Assembly (NCBI GenBank): GCA_025210795.1
Contig: JAOAQZ010000023.1
Location: forward strand, 1 to 55,391
Direction of reading: 5' to 3'
DNA from: Cohaesibacter sp.
Lineage (GTDB): Bacteria > Pseudomonadota > Alphaproteobacteria > Rhizobiales > Cohaesibacteraceae
Length of the DNA: 55,391 bases
Under the pieces are notes generated by a model. That model was not told the origin of the DNA. It worked only from the letters and a program-made list of their open reading frames with translations, and searched no databases. Made by a program: the position numbers and the translations under genes. Below are positions 30,674-39,766 of the stretch, one piece after another. How positions within the stretch are numbered: position 1 is the first letter of the stretch; each line of letters starts with the position of its first letter.

Positions 30674-33157
30674 ATGTCTGATACCAATGACAAAAAGCCG
30701 TATTCTGGTCCCGCAGACTGGCAGTCACAAGCTGCCAAACCACAGGAGGGGCAGGCCTATGGGCATGCCTCAGAAGATCCGTTGGTTGAGCTGGACCGAA
30801 TCGTAAGCGGTGGTCAGGTGGATCAATCAGCAGATTTTTCTACAGGAACCCCGAGCAGAAATGATGATTTGCGTGCTCTTGAACAAGAATTGCTAAGAGA
30901 ATTGCGCGGGGAGCAAGCGCCGCTTGTGCAGCCGACTTCTCCTGCGGCTGCTCCAGTCGTTTCTGCCGCGGAGCCACTTGCTCCAACGCCGCAAGCGCCC
31001 GAACAACCTGCTACGCAATTGCTGCCCATGACTTTTGGACAGGGTGGTTTGTCTCAGCCGCAAGAGCCTGCACCACAGGCCGCAGCGCCGCAGGCTCCGC
31101 AAGTTCAGGTTTCTGATTTCGGACAAGAGGCTCCCTCTGCGCCACCAGTGCAGAATGATCCTTGGGCCGATTTTTCTCTCTCCAATGATACGCCATCAGA
31201 TCCGGCGGTTGAGCCGCAAGCCCAATCCGGCTCTTACGGGCAATTGTCCCGCGGTGCTGATACAAGCGGTCAGATGAGTGCCTATAGTCAGCCTCAGGAC
31301 AGTGCGGCAGCGCCGGTTGGTCCGATGGCCTCTTATTCTCCTGCAGCACCCGAACCCGCCTATAGTCCGGCTCCAGATGTTTCTGCCCCTTCGGGTGCGG
31401 GTGCCGGACTTGATCCGGTATCGCCAGATCCGCTGTCTTCTCCTAGCTGGACCTCTGCGCCAGTTGCGGAAAAACCTGCGGAGCCTGCGCCTTCGGTTTC
31501 AGCTTATGAGCCTGCGGCCTATCAGCCCCAATCTCCTGCGCCGGAGCCTGCACCATCTTACGAACCGGCTGTAGCGCCAACTCCCGCATATGAGCCGGTT
31601 GCGCCACAGCCGTCTGCTCCTGCGGTTGATCCGATGGCAGGCTATAGCCCGGCCGGGCCGTCAGCTGCTCCTGCGTCCAGTGAAAGTTATGTTCCGGTGT
31701 CGTCCGCCCCGCAAGGGCAGGCAGATGACCCCTATGCTGCTTTTAATCAGGAACCTGTTGCTCCGCAGCCTTCAGCTCCGGCAGTTGACCCGATGGCAGG
31801 CTATCAGCCAGCTATGCCGTCCTCTGATAGCCATCAGAGCTATACTGCTCCTGCCGTGAATGTCACCGGGCAGGCGGAACCGCCTGCCGGTTATGATGCC
31901 AGCGCTTATGCTGCATCGTCCTATGATAATTCTGGCGATGTGCCGCCAATGGCCTCGGGACCTCATGGTAGTTATTCCGATCCGCAAGTCGCGCAAGCTG
32001 CTGCCGAAGCCATGCCTTATCTTAGCGAAGATGGGACAGCGTCCTATCATACAGAAGCGCAAGATGTGTCTCCTGCTCAGGAAGCGCCTGCCAAATCTAA
32101 GAAAGGTCTGGTTGTTGCAGCTGCCACTTTGGGTATTGTCGTTGTGGGGGGGCTGATTGCCTGGGGCTTTGGTGGCTCTGACGATACGGGCGGTGAAACA
32201 CCTGTTTTGATCGCTAATTCTGATCCTGTTAAAGAAGCCCCGCAAGATCCGGGCGGTAAGGTTATTCCGCACCAGAATAAAGAGGTGTATGACCGAATTG
32301 ACGGGACCAGCAGTGATGAGGGACCGGGCAATTTGATGCCAGCGACGGAAAAACCACTGGCTATGACGGCAGATGGCAAAAATCCTCGCGTGATTTCTCT
32401 CTCGGGCGGAGAGACTTCCGTTCCGCAATCTTCATCTGATGGCGGCGCGTCCTCTGCAAATCGCTCTGTTGCCTCGCCCAAGAAAGTGCGGACCGTTATT
32501 GTGCGCCCCGATGGCACGATTGTGAAATCAAGCGATGCATCGTCTTCTGCGCCTTCCAGCACCCTGTCTTCTGTTGATCAGCAGATGCTTGCTTCAACTC
32601 CTTCAGAGCAGGCAATGAGCCAGACACTTGATAATGGTGTGGGCACTGCGTCTCCTGCAATCGCAGGTCAGGCAGGTGATGAAACCGTTCAGACCTCGAC
32701 TTTGCCGAAGCCAAAACCTGCTGGTTTGGCAGCTCAGCAAGCGGCCAATACTGTGAGTAATCAGATTCAGCAAGCTGTTGCACCGGTTGTGCAAGCACCG
32801 CGCCCGGCCAACAATACGCGCCAGCCACTATCCTTGCTGCCGCCGGCAAATAACAGTCAGGCTCGCGCACCAGCTCAGCCAGCGGCACCCGCACAGACTG
32901 CCAATCGGGGCGGTTATACCGTTCAGGTTACCTCCCAGAGAACACCTGAACAGGCCCGTGCAAGTTACGCCAATATTCAGTCTCGTTTGTCCTCCGTTTT
33001 GGGTGGCTATCAGCCGGATATCAAACGTGCTGATCTGGGTGCCAAAGGGGTCTATTACCGCGTAAGAGTTGGCTCTTTTGCTGATCGTGGTGGAGCTACC
33101 AATTTCTGTCAGAGCATTAAGGCTGCTGGTGGGGATTGTCTCGTTGCTCGCCAATAG
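30674..33157 (+). CDS. SPOR-domain protein with very long Pro/Ala-rich cytoplasmic region
   Basis: The 827 residues fall into three parts. Residues 1 to about 475 are hydrophilic, Pro/Ala/Gln/Tyr/Ser-rich and presumably cytoplasmic. One membrane helix follows at about 477-497 (KKGLVVAAATLGIVVVGGL). A Ser/Pro-rich periplasmic stalk leads to a C-terminal SPOR domain at about 746-825 (GGYTVQVTSQRTPEQARASY, then YYRVRVGSFADRGGATNFCQ). SPOR domains bind denuded septal glycan and help FtsN-like functions. The linker contains an 18-residue repeat EPVAPQPSAPAVDPMAGY twice. The position after argS is typical for Rhizobiales. The very long N-terminal region is unusual. Confidence 0.88.
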   Translation: MSDTNDKKPYSGPADWQSQAAKPQEGQAYGHASEDPLVELDRIVSGGQVDQSADFSTGTPSRNDDLRALEQELLRELRGEQAPLVQPTSPAAAPVVSAAEPLAPTPQAPEQPATQLLPMTFGQGGLSQPQEPAPQAAAPQAPQVQVSDFGQEAPSAPPVQNDPWADFSLSNDTPSDPAVEPQAQSGSYGQLSRGADTSGQMSAYSQPQDSAAAPVGPMASYSPAAPEPAYSPAPDVSAPSGAGAGLDPVSPDPLSSPSWTSAPVAEKPAEPAPSVSAYEPAAYQPQSPAPEPAPSYEPAVAPTPAYEPVAPQPSAPAVDPMAGYSPAGPSAAPASSESYVPVSSAPQGQADDPYAAFNQEPVAPQPSAPAVDPMAGYQPAMPSSDSHQSYTAPAVNVTGQAEPPAGYDASAYAASSYDNSGDVPPMASGPHGSYSDPQVAQAAAEAMPYLSEDGTASYHTEAQDVSPAQEAPAKSKKGLVVAAATLGIVVVGGLIAWGFGGSDDTGGETPVLIANSDPVKEAPQDPGGKVIPHQNKEVYDRIDGTSSDEGPGNLMPATEKPLAMTADGKNPRVISLSGGETSVPQSSSDGGASSANRSVASPKKVRTVIVRPDGTIVKSSDASSSAPSSTLSSVDQQMLASTPSEQAMSQTLDNGVGTASPAIAGQAGDETVQTSTLPKPKPAGLAAQQAANTVSNQIQQAVAPVVQAPRPANNTRQPLSLLPPANNSQARAPAQPAAPAQTANRGGYTVQVTSQRTPEQARASYANIQSRLSSVLGGYQPDIKRADLGAKGVYYRVRVGSFADRGGATNFCQSIKAAGGDCLVARQ
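31592..31804 (+). repeat. Two copies of an 18-residue repeat in the SPOR protein gene
   Basis: Copy 1 spans 31592-31645 and copy 2 spans 31751-31804. Both encode EPVAPQPSAPAVDPMAGY with synonymous differences, so they are an old internal duplication, not an active tandem array. Confidence 0.9.
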
Positions 33158-33195
33158 AGCGTGTAAGAGCGCCTGGAAAATACGATTTGGAATTG

Positions 33196-33232
33196 AAACC
33201 TCGCTTCCTTGTTGGAGCGGGGTTTTTGTTTG
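33196..33232 (+). terminator. Terminator after the SPOR gene
   Basis: Arms AAACCTCGCT (33196-33205) and AGCGGGGTTT (33216-33225) form 10 bp with one T-G pair and a 10-nt loop, followed by TTGTTT. Confidence 0.8.
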
Positions 33233-33380
33233 GGTTTTAGATGCGGAGAATGAGGGGCTGGAGCCTGAAAGAAATATGAGTGTTTGAAATGCTTTTCCCT
33301 TCTGGTGTGTTGCGCCATTCTTCTATAGGCTTTGATATAAGGTGATTTGAGACACGCAAGATGCAGATGCAAGGTGCGGT

Positions 33381-34256
33381 ATGGGCCAACCACCACAAAA
33401 AGAGACCTTGTTTGGTAATAAGTCCGGGGAAGGTTATGACTGGGAGAGCGAGGAGCAGGTGCGCCTTGCTGCCGCTTCTGCTGGTTCTGCGCAGCGTGAT
33501 GAGCCTAGCCTGATTGTGGATGTGGAGGGGTTTGAAGGCCCGCTTGATTTCCTTTTGATGCTCGCGCGCCAGCAAAAGCTTGATCTGTCGAAAATCTCTA
33601 TTTTGGCTCTTGCAGAGCAATATCTTCAATTTATTGAAGAAGCCCGGCGCTTGCGGCTTGAACTTGCAGCTGACTATCTGGTGATGGCCGCCTGGCTTGC
33701 TTATTTGAAATCGCGGCTTTTGTTGCCTGATCCTCAGGAAGATGAAGAACCCACGGGGGAAGAGCTTGCGGCTATGTTGGCTTTTCGCCTTAAAAAGCTG
33801 GATGCCATGCGGGATGCTTCCAAAAAGCTGATGGAACGTGCGCAGCTCAACAAAGATTTTTATACCCGTGGTGCACCTGAGGATATGTCGCTGAGTAAAA
33901 AAGTGCATTTTTCGGCCACATTGTATGATCTGCTAACGTCTTATGCAGCTCAGCGGCAAAGGCAGGCTGTTTCGCTGGTGCATGTTCGCAAGCGTGAGGT
34001 TTGGTCCTTGCAAGAGGCGCGGGATATTTTGCAGCGGCTTATCGGGTCTGCCTCCGACTGGATGCCCGTTGATGAGTTGTTATCGAAATATCTGCGTCTT
34101 GATGAGGTGCGCTCCACAGCACTTGCCAGCTCTTTTGCAGCCTCGCTTGAACTTGTGCGAGAAGGACATTTGGAACTTCGCCAGAGTGAGGCGTTTGGCC
34201 GGCTCATGGTGCGGTCGGGACGGGGGGCAAAGTCGGGGCAGGGTGACGGATCATGA
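33381..34256 (+). CDS. scpA: Segregation and condensation protein A
   Basis: ScpA is the kleisin of the SMC-ScpAB condensin, which organises and segregates the chromosome. The 291 residues show the kleisin N-terminus VDVEGFEGPLDFLLMLARQQ at about 47-66, LDLSKISILALAEQYL, and LAADYLVMAAWLAYLKSRLL, then a charged linker and the C-terminal winged helix. scpB starts 56 nt after the stop. In several Rhizobiales nagZ separates the SPOR gene from scpA; it is absent here. Confidence 0.95.
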   Translation: MGQPPQKETLFGNKSGEGYDWESEEQVRLAAASAGSAQRDEPSLIVDVEGFEGPLDFLLMLARQQKLDLSKISILALAEQYLQFIEEARRLRLELAADYLVMAAWLAYLKSRLLLPDPQEDEEPTGEELAAMLAFRLKKLDAMRDASKKLMERAQLNKDFYTRGAPEDMSLSKKVHFSATLYDLLTSYAAQRQRQAVSLVHVRKREVWSLQEARDILQRLIGSASDWMPVDELLSKYLRLDEVRSTALASSFAASLELVREGHLELRQSEAFGRLMVRSGRGAKSGQGDGS

Positions 34257-34312
34257 TATGGTCGGATCTACAATCGGTTGACTATATGGCCATCAAGAAG
34301 GATTTGCGATAG

Positions 34313-35032
34313 ATGACGGATACTTCATCCATGATCGGGAATGATGACTTCACCGCCTTGTCGGCAGAAGCTCATATGCAACTGGTTCGCATGGTCGAGG
34401 CGCTGCTGTTCGCCAGCAATCAGCCCCTCAGCATTGATGATATCCGCCTTCGTTTGCCAGATTCTGCCGATGTGAAAGCAATTCTGGTCCAAATTCGTCA
34501 TGATTATAAGGATCGGGGCGTTAATCTTATCACTGTCGATAGTAAATGGCTGTTTCGTACTGCGCCAGATTTGTCCTTTTTGCTTCAGGGTGAGGCAGTG
34601 CAGCCACGCAAGTTATCGCGCGCGGCGCTTGAGACCCTTGCAATCATTGCCTATCACCAGCCCGTAACGCGGGCTGAGATTGAGGCTATTCGCGGTGTTG
34701 GGACATCAAAAGGCACGCTTGATGTTTTGCTGCAGACGGAATGGGTGCGCCTGCGTGGGCGACGCAGAAGCCCCGGGCGACCGGTGACCTATGGAACGTC
34801 AGAGCACTTTTTGGTGCATTTTGGGCTTGAGACCATTCAGGATCTTCCGGGTCTTGAAGAATTGCGCGGGGCGGGCATGTTGGATTCGGCCTTGCCGCCC
34901 GCTTTCTCAATGCCTATCCCCAGTGATGATGAAGAATTAATGCCAGATGAAGAACCTCTTGATGACGAGGATCTGGTGGAACGGGCTCTTCTTGATGAGC
35001 TGGAAGAAGAGACACATCAAGAGAGTGATTAG
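34313..35032 (+). CDS. scpB: Segregation and condensation protein B
   Basis: ScpB dimers bind the kleisin ScpA. The 239-residue protein has two winged helices with VEALLFASNQPLSIDDIRLR and LSRAALETLAIIAYHQPVTR, then IEAIRGVGTSKGTLDVLL, which are the family hallmarks. The last 40 residues form a strongly acidic tail (DEELMPDEEPLDDEDLVERA). RBS AAGGAT precedes the ATG. It is cotranscribed with scpA. Confidence 0.95.
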   Translation: MTDTSSMIGNDDFTALSAEAHMQLVRMVEALLFASNQPLSIDDIRLRLPDSADVKAILVQIRHDYKDRGVNLITVDSKWLFRTAPDLSFLLQGEAVQPRKLSRAALETLAIIAYHQPVTRAEIEAIRGVGTSKGTLDVLLQTEWVRLRGRRRSPGRPVTYGTSEHFLVHFGLETIQDLPGLEELRGAGMLDSALPPAFSMPIPSDDEELMPDEEPLDDEDLVERALLDELEEETHQESD

Positions 35033-35231
35033 GCTGTCTTGAGCCTTTTGATTTTCTTTGCTTGAAGTGAGCTTCGTTTCGATGCGCCCAAAAGCTGCTG
35101 AGCCTTTAATGCTTAAAATATGAAAATCAGAGTTGTGTTTTCTTGCTTTGAGAGGCTACAACAGCAAAATTATAAGCGGAAGGCCATATTGATGGTCTTG
35201 AGTTGGGTCTGCATGAGTGGAGTGCGTTTGG

Positions 35232-36356
35232 ATGGATGATTTTGCCGAGAATGGTCATTGGGGAAGTCGTGGTACTGCCGGTACATCCATTGCAGCAGGG
35301 CTGACATTTAATGCAATCACTATGCAATTTGGCAACACGAGCGCTTTGCGGGGTGTGGATTTATCGGTTGAGCCGGGTGAAGTTGTCTCGCTTCTTGGTC
35401 AATCCGGTTCAGGCAAAACCACCTTGCTTCGCATTGCTGCCGGGATTGAACGGCAAAGCTCCGGGAGCTTGCTGATCAATGATGTGGTTGCATCGGATGA
35501 TCGCGTTTTTCTGCCGCCTGAGCAGCGATCTGTCGGACTTATGTTTCAGGACTATGCTCTGTTTCCCCATCTTTCGATCTTGAGCAATGTGATGTTCGGT
35601 CTGAATGATCTGCCCAGAAAAGCGGCTGAGAATGAGGCGCGATCTGCTTTGGCGCGGGTCGGCCTTGAAGAATATGCTCATCAATATCCACATATGCTTT
35701 CAGGTGGGCAACAGCAGCGTGTGGCCCTTGCGCGCGCTATTGCTCCGCGCCCCAGCGTTCTTTTGATGGATGAGCCATTTTCGGGGCTTGATAATCGCCT
35801 TCGGGATCGGGTTCGCGATGAGACATTGGCTGTTTTGCGCGAAATTGGCGCAACTTGCATGATTGTTACCCATGATCCTGAAGAGGCTTTGCGGATGAGT
35901 GATCGGATTGTTTTGCTCAAAGATGGCAAGATTGTCCAAAATGGCCGTCCGGAAGAGCTCTATTACCAGCCCGTTGATTATTGGGCTGCACGTTTCTTCT
36001 CTGAACTGAATGAAATTGAGGGTGTTGTGCGTGATGGCAAAGCCGTCACCGAGATTGGCTCTTTTGACTGTGATGGCTTTGAGGAAGGGCAAGTCGTGCG
36101 AGTTTGTATCCGCCAACATGGTATGAAATTGCATGAAGAAATTGGGGAAGGTTATGTCGCGGCTCGCCCGGGCCGTATTCTTCGCCGAATGTTTTTGGGC
36201 GAAGTTGACCTTTATGAAATTGCCCTCAAAGGCAGTTCAGTTCCCTTCTTTGCGCGGATTGGTGGGGAAAAGACTTTTGCTCGGGGCGATAATATCGGTG
36301 TATCGTTTCGCAAAAAACACATGCTGATCTTTGCTAAAGACCGACAAAGTGCTTAA
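35232..36356 (+). CDS. ABC transporter ATP-binding protein, Fe3+/FbpC-like, without partners
   Basis: The 374-residue ATPase has Walker A GQSGSGKTT at about 56-64, Q-loop VGLMFQDYALFPHLS, signature LSGGQQQRVALARA, Walker B SVLLMDEPFSGLD and switch-His VTHDPEEAL. Residues after about 250 form a TOBE-like C-terminal domain, as in FbpC, AfuC and other iron(III) or polyamine importers. No permease or substrate-binding gene lies within the window, so the partner is unknown. ATG 35232 has GAGTGGAG 8 nt upstream; an in-frame GTG at 35217 is an alternative. It sits between scpB and tatA, normally adjacent in related genomes, as I recall. Confidence 0.9.
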   Translation: MDDFAENGHWGSRGTAGTSIAAGLTFNAITMQFGNTSALRGVDLSVEPGEVVSLLGQSGSGKTTLLRIAAGIERQSSGSLLINDVVASDDRVFLPPEQRSVGLMFQDYALFPHLSILSNVMFGLNDLPRKAAENEARSALARVGLEEYAHQYPHMLSGGQQQRVALARAIAPRPSVLLMDEPFSGLDNRLRDRVRDETLAVLREIGATCMIVTHDPEEALRMSDRIVLLKDGKIVQNGRPEELYYQPVDYWAARFFSELNEIEGVVRDGKAVTEIGSFDCDGFEEGQVVRVCIRQHGMKLHEEIGEGYVAARPGRILRRMFLGEVDLYEIALKGSSVPFFARIGGEKTFARGDNIGVSFRKKHMLIFAKDRQSA

Positions 36357-36462
36357 GTCCCATATTCAATACAGGACTAGAAATCCTTGGTCAGGTCGCA
36401 TACATATGATCTAACCAACTGTTTTTGGGGCTAAGAGACCCGCGTAGGAGAGGTTTGAGTAA

Positions 36463-36690
36463 ATGGGACAGATCGGTATTTGGCAGATTGTAATTATCGC
36501 TGTTGTTGTTGTTTTGCTGTTTGGTCGCGGTAAAATTTCTGAACTGATGGGCGATGTTGCCAAAGGCATCAATAGCTTTAAAAAGGGCCTGAAAGACGAA
36601 GATCAGGTTGCAGACACTGAAAGCATTGAGCATAAACCAGCTGAAAATGTAGCCGTTGAAAGCGAAAATAAAGACAAAGCCAGCTCTTAA
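36463..36690 (+). CDS. tatA: Twin-arginine translocase subunit TatA
   Basis: TatA multimerises to form the pore or thinned membrane that passes folded proteins with twin-arginine signals. The 75-residue protein has a membrane helix near residues 4-21 ending in the hinge [18 protein letters not shown], an amphipathic helix with [10 protein letters not shown], and a charged tail. RBS GTAGGAGAGG lies before the ATG. tatB begins 50 nt after the stop. A GCTCTTAAGAGC palindrome spans the stop codon. Confidence 0.96.
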   Translation: MGQIGIWQIVIIAVVVVLLFGRGKISELMGDVAKGINSFKKGLKDEDQVADTESIEHKPAENVAVESENKDKASS

Positions 36691-36740
36691 GAGCCGGGTT
36701 TGATGCCTTTCTTTTTGACTAGCGGAGCTGGGTCACGTCT

Positions 36741-37265
36741 ATGTTCGATATTGGCTGGAGTGAAATCCTCGTTATTGTCATCATAACCATTTTGGTTGTG
36801 GGGCCGAAGGAGCTACCTGGCTTGCTTCGTACCATTGGTAAGACGGTTAGCAACTTGCGGCGTATGGCTGGCGATTTTCAACATCAGTTTAATGATGCTC
36901 TCAAAGAGGCTGAATTGGATGATGTTCAGAAATCTATTGGGGATATTCGCAAGCTTAACCCAAGCACTGCGGTAAAAGATGCTGTCAAAAAGCAGCTGTC
37001 TTCCGTTGATGATCTTTCTGAAGATTTGTCTAGCCAGATGTCTGCCAGTAAGAGCGAGATTAATGAGGCTCTTAATACTGATGGGGCTGCGTCTGGCGAA
37101 CTTTCGGGAAATTCGTCTTCTGCGCTTCAATCGGATGTTGGGGATCTTGCCGAAGATCACCATTCCATGATGCCGCCAGAATTGGCGGAGCCTGAAGCCG
37201 AGGCTGTTGCCGTTGCTGATGTCAGTAAAGAAAAAGAAGCCCCAACAAAAAAGGCTGATGAATGA
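36741..37265 (+). CDS. tatB: Twin-arginine translocase subunit TatB
   Basis: TatB with TatC recognises twin-arginine precursors. The 174 residues start MFDIGWSEILVIVIITILVV, then GPKELPGLLRTIGKTVSNLR, the family's Glu-containing helix, Pro-hinge and amphipathic helix. A long polar tail has the DVSKEKEAPTKKADE end. The stop overlaps the tatC start by 4 bases (ATGA), implying coupled translation. Confidence 0.96.
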   Translation: MFDIGWSEILVIVIITILVVGPKELPGLLRTIGKTVSNLRRMAGDFQHQFNDALKEAELDDVQKSIGDIRKLNPSTAVKDAVKKQLSSVDDLSEDLSSQMSASKSEINEALNTDGAASGELSGNSSSALQSDVGDLAEDHHSMMPPELAEPEAEAVAVADVSKEKEAPTKKADE

Positions 37266-38062
37266 GCGCCGATGAACAGGAAAAGATTGAGGGCAGCAAG
37301 GCGCCTTTGATCGAGCATTTGATTGAGCTTCGTAGTCGGTTGATGAAAACGGTGATTGCGGTTGCAATTGCCTTCTTGATCTGTTTCTTCTTTGCAACGG
37401 ACATCTTCAATATCCTCATTTTGCCTTACGAAGAAGCTGTTGGTGAGAATCGGCAGGTTGAGCTGATTTTTACAGCCCCTCAGGAATATTTCTTCACGCA
37501 GTTGAAATTAGCTCTGTTCGGGGCGCTGTTCTTTGCTTTTCCGGTTATTGCTGGACAGATTTATATGTTTGCTGCGCCGGGTCTTTATAAGCACGAACGA
37601 GATGCCTTTTTGCCGTTCCTTGTTGCGACCCCCATCCTGTTCATCATCGGGGCGAGCCTTGTCTTCTTCGTCATCATGCCTCTTGCGCTGCAATTCTTCC
37701 TCTCTATGGAGCAGACAGGGCCGGGTGTTGCGCAGATTACCCATTTGCCGAAAGTGAGCGAATATCTTGGGCTGATCATGACCCTGATTTTTGCCTTTGG
37801 TCTGGTGTTCCAGCTGCCTGTGGTGCTCACCTTGCTTGCGCGGGCAGGGCTTGTAACCGAGGAAGGCCTTAAAGACAAACGCAAATATGCTGTCGTTGCG
37901 ACTTTTGTGATGGCTGCTGTTTTGACACCGCCAGACCCCATCAGTCAGCTTGGATTGGCTGTGCCGACGTTGCTGCTATATGAGTTGTCTATTTTCTCTG
38001 TGCGTCTGGTTGAGAAAAAACGGCTTGAGCGGGAGTTGGAAGGCGAAGAATTCGAGTCGTGA
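37262..38062 (+). CDS. tatC: Twin-arginine translocase subunit TatC
   Basis: TatC is the core receptor. The 266 residues have six membrane helices, with the cytoplasmic N-terminus carrying APLIEHLIELRSRLMKTV, the signal-peptide-binding Glu area, FTAPQEYFFTQLKLALFGAL, FFVIMPLALQFFLSM and the later LTLLARAGLVTEEGLKDKRK. It overlaps tatB by 4 bases. The weak hairpin CAGGGCC/GGCCCTG follows at 38100-38118. Confidence 0.96.
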   Translation: MSADEQEKIEGSKAPLIEHLIELRSRLMKTVIAVAIAFLICFFFATDIFNILILPYEEAVGENRQVELIFTAPQEYFFTQLKLALFGALFFAFPVIAGQIYMFAAPGLYKHERDAFLPFLVATPILFIIGASLVFFVIMPLALQFFLSMEQTGPGVAQITHLPKVSEYLGLIMTLIFAFGLVFQLPVVLTLLARAGLVTEEGLKDKRKYAVVATFVMAAVLTPPDPISQLGLAVPTLLLYELSIFSVRLVEKKRLERELEGEEFES

Positions 38063-38099
38063 GGGAGCGAATCTTCTTTTTGCGAGTTTGAGTATAGAG

Positions 38100-38124
38100 C
38101 AGGGCCGTTATGGCCCTGTTTCGC
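38100..38124 (+). terminator. Probable terminator after tatC
   Basis: Arms CAGGGCC (38100-38106) and GGCCCTG (38112-38118) surround a 5-nt loop, with only TTTC downstream. The rest of the 311-base gap before serS holds no believed gene. Confidence 0.55.
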
Positions 38125-38373
38125 ATTAAAGTGCCCGTTGTGTTCGGGGCTTTTAAAAATCCCAAATCTTGGCGGATTGTTGCTGCATCACTTGCGGATT
38201 TCGCACCTATTGCGCCCTTGCAGAAATCGGCTGCATGAAAAGGGGTGATTGCTGCCGCAAAGAGCTTGCATATCCTTGATTGCTTCCGCTATTTTGCGGC
38301 CAAATCACTTGACCCATCTCTCCTTGCCAGCCCTTTGATTCTCGGCGGCGGGGATGAACCCGGATGCTGCATT

Positions 38374-39654
38374 ATGTTCGATATCAAATGGATTCATGAG
38401 AATGCCGATGCCTTTGACAAGGCCCTTTTGACACGCGGAGCAGAAGCGTCCTCTGCGCGCCTGATCGCTTTGGATAATGAGCGTGTGGCTCACGTGCAGA
38501 AATTGCAGGAAGCTCAGCAGCGCCGTAATTCAGCTTCCAAGGAAATCGGCAAGGCCAAAGGTTCGGGTGATGAAGAAAAAGCCCAAGCTCTGATGGCGGA
38601 GGTTGCCGAGCTTAAAAGCTTTGTGCAGGAAGGCGAGGCCAAGGGGCGCGAGCTGCAGGATGCGCTTAATGAAGCACTTGCTGCCTTGCCCAATATTCCG
38701 CTTGAAGGCGTTCCTGTCGGTGAAGATGAAGACGACAATGTTCTGCTTCACAGCTGGGGGGATGTGCCAAGCTTTGATTTCGAGCCCAAGGAACATTACG
38801 AACTGGGCGAAGCGCTGGGCGATATGGATTTTGAAGCGGCTGCAAAATTGTCTGGCTCCCGTTTCGTGGTTCTGCGCAGCAAGCTTGCGCGGCTGGAGCG
38901 TGCAATCGGCCAGTTCATGATTGATCTGCATGTCAATGAGCATGGCTGCGAGGAAGTGTGCGTGCCGACCCTTGTGCGCTCCAATGCCATGTTCGGCACG
39001 GCCCAGTTGCCAAAGTTTGCTGAAGATTCCTTCCATACGGATGATGATCGCTGGCTTATCCCGACCTCTGAGGTTCCGCTGACCAATCTGGTAAGCGATA
39101 GTATTCTCGATCAGGGGGATTTGCCTATGCGTTTTACCGCGCTGAGCCATTGTTTCCGCTCTGAAGCAGGGTCAGCTGGCCGGGATACGCGCGGCATGCT
39201 GCGCCAGCACCAGTTCTCCAAGGTTGAGATGGTCTCCATCACTGATGACGAGACTTCTGTTGCCGAGCAGGAGCGCATGCTTGGCTGCGCCGAGAAGGTG
39301 TTGCAGCTTTTGAAAATCCCTTATCGCGTCATGACCTTGTGCACTGGTGATATGGGCTTCTCCGCCCGCCGGACTTTTGACATTGAAGCGTGGTTGCCGG
39401 GCCAGAATACCTATCGCGAAATCTCTTCGGTTTCTGTCTGTGGGGATTTTCAGGCGCGCCGCATGAATGCACGCTATCGCGTTGCCGGTGAAAAGGCTGT
39501 CAAATATGTGCATACGCTCAACGGGTCTGGTGTAGCGGTTGGTCGCTGCCTGATCGCGGTTATGGAAAATTACCAAATGGCTGATGGTTCTATTGCTGTG
39601 CCTGAGGTTTTGCGTCCTTATATGGGAGGGCTTGAGGTTATTTCTGCCTCTTGA
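38374..39654 (+). CDS. serS: Seryl-tRNA synthetase
   Basis: This charges tRNA-Ser and tRNA-Sec. The 426 residues match family length. The N-terminal coiled coil ([19 protein letters not shown] and [20 protein letters not shown]) forms the tRNA-binding arm. Class II motifs are [20 protein letters not shown] (motif 2) and [15 protein letters not shown] (motif 3). The frame is open from 38245, but the family starts at [12 protein letters not shown], 43 residues later, so ATG 38374 is used. The ribosome site is weak there. Confidence 0.97.
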   Translation: MFDIKWIHENADAFDKALLTRGAEASSARLIALDNERVAHVQKLQEAQQRRNSASKEIGKAKGSGDEEKAQALMAEVAELKSFVQEGEAKGRELQDALNEALAALPNIPLEGVPVGEDEDDNVLLHSWGDVPSFDFEPKEHYELGEALGDMDFEAAAKLSGSRFVVLRSKLARLERAIGQFMIDLHVNEHGCEEVCVPTLVRSNAMFGTAQLPKFAEDSFHTDDDRWLIPTSEVPLTNLVSDSILDQGDLPMRFTALSHCFRSEAGSAGRDTRGMLRQHQFSKVEMVSITDDETSVAEQERMLGCAEKVLQLLKIPYRVMTLCTGDMGFSARRTFDIEAWLPGQNTYREISSVSVCGDFQARRMNARYRVAGEKAVKYVHTLNGSGVAVGRCLIAVMENYQMADGSIAVPEVLRPYMGGLEVISAS

Positions 39655-39766
39655 TCCCCGACTGCACAGACTGACCCAGTTTGCGCTCGATTAATGCTTT
39701 GGGCCTATATGGCCTCAGGCATGTTTGCAATTTGAAATGGTATAGAGAGCGATTGAGGAGAGCCCG

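Noticed and set aside
38245..38373. A 43-codon upstream extension of serS
   Set aside because: The seryl-tRNA synthetase family starts at the internal ATG 38374, and the extra codons have no counterpart.
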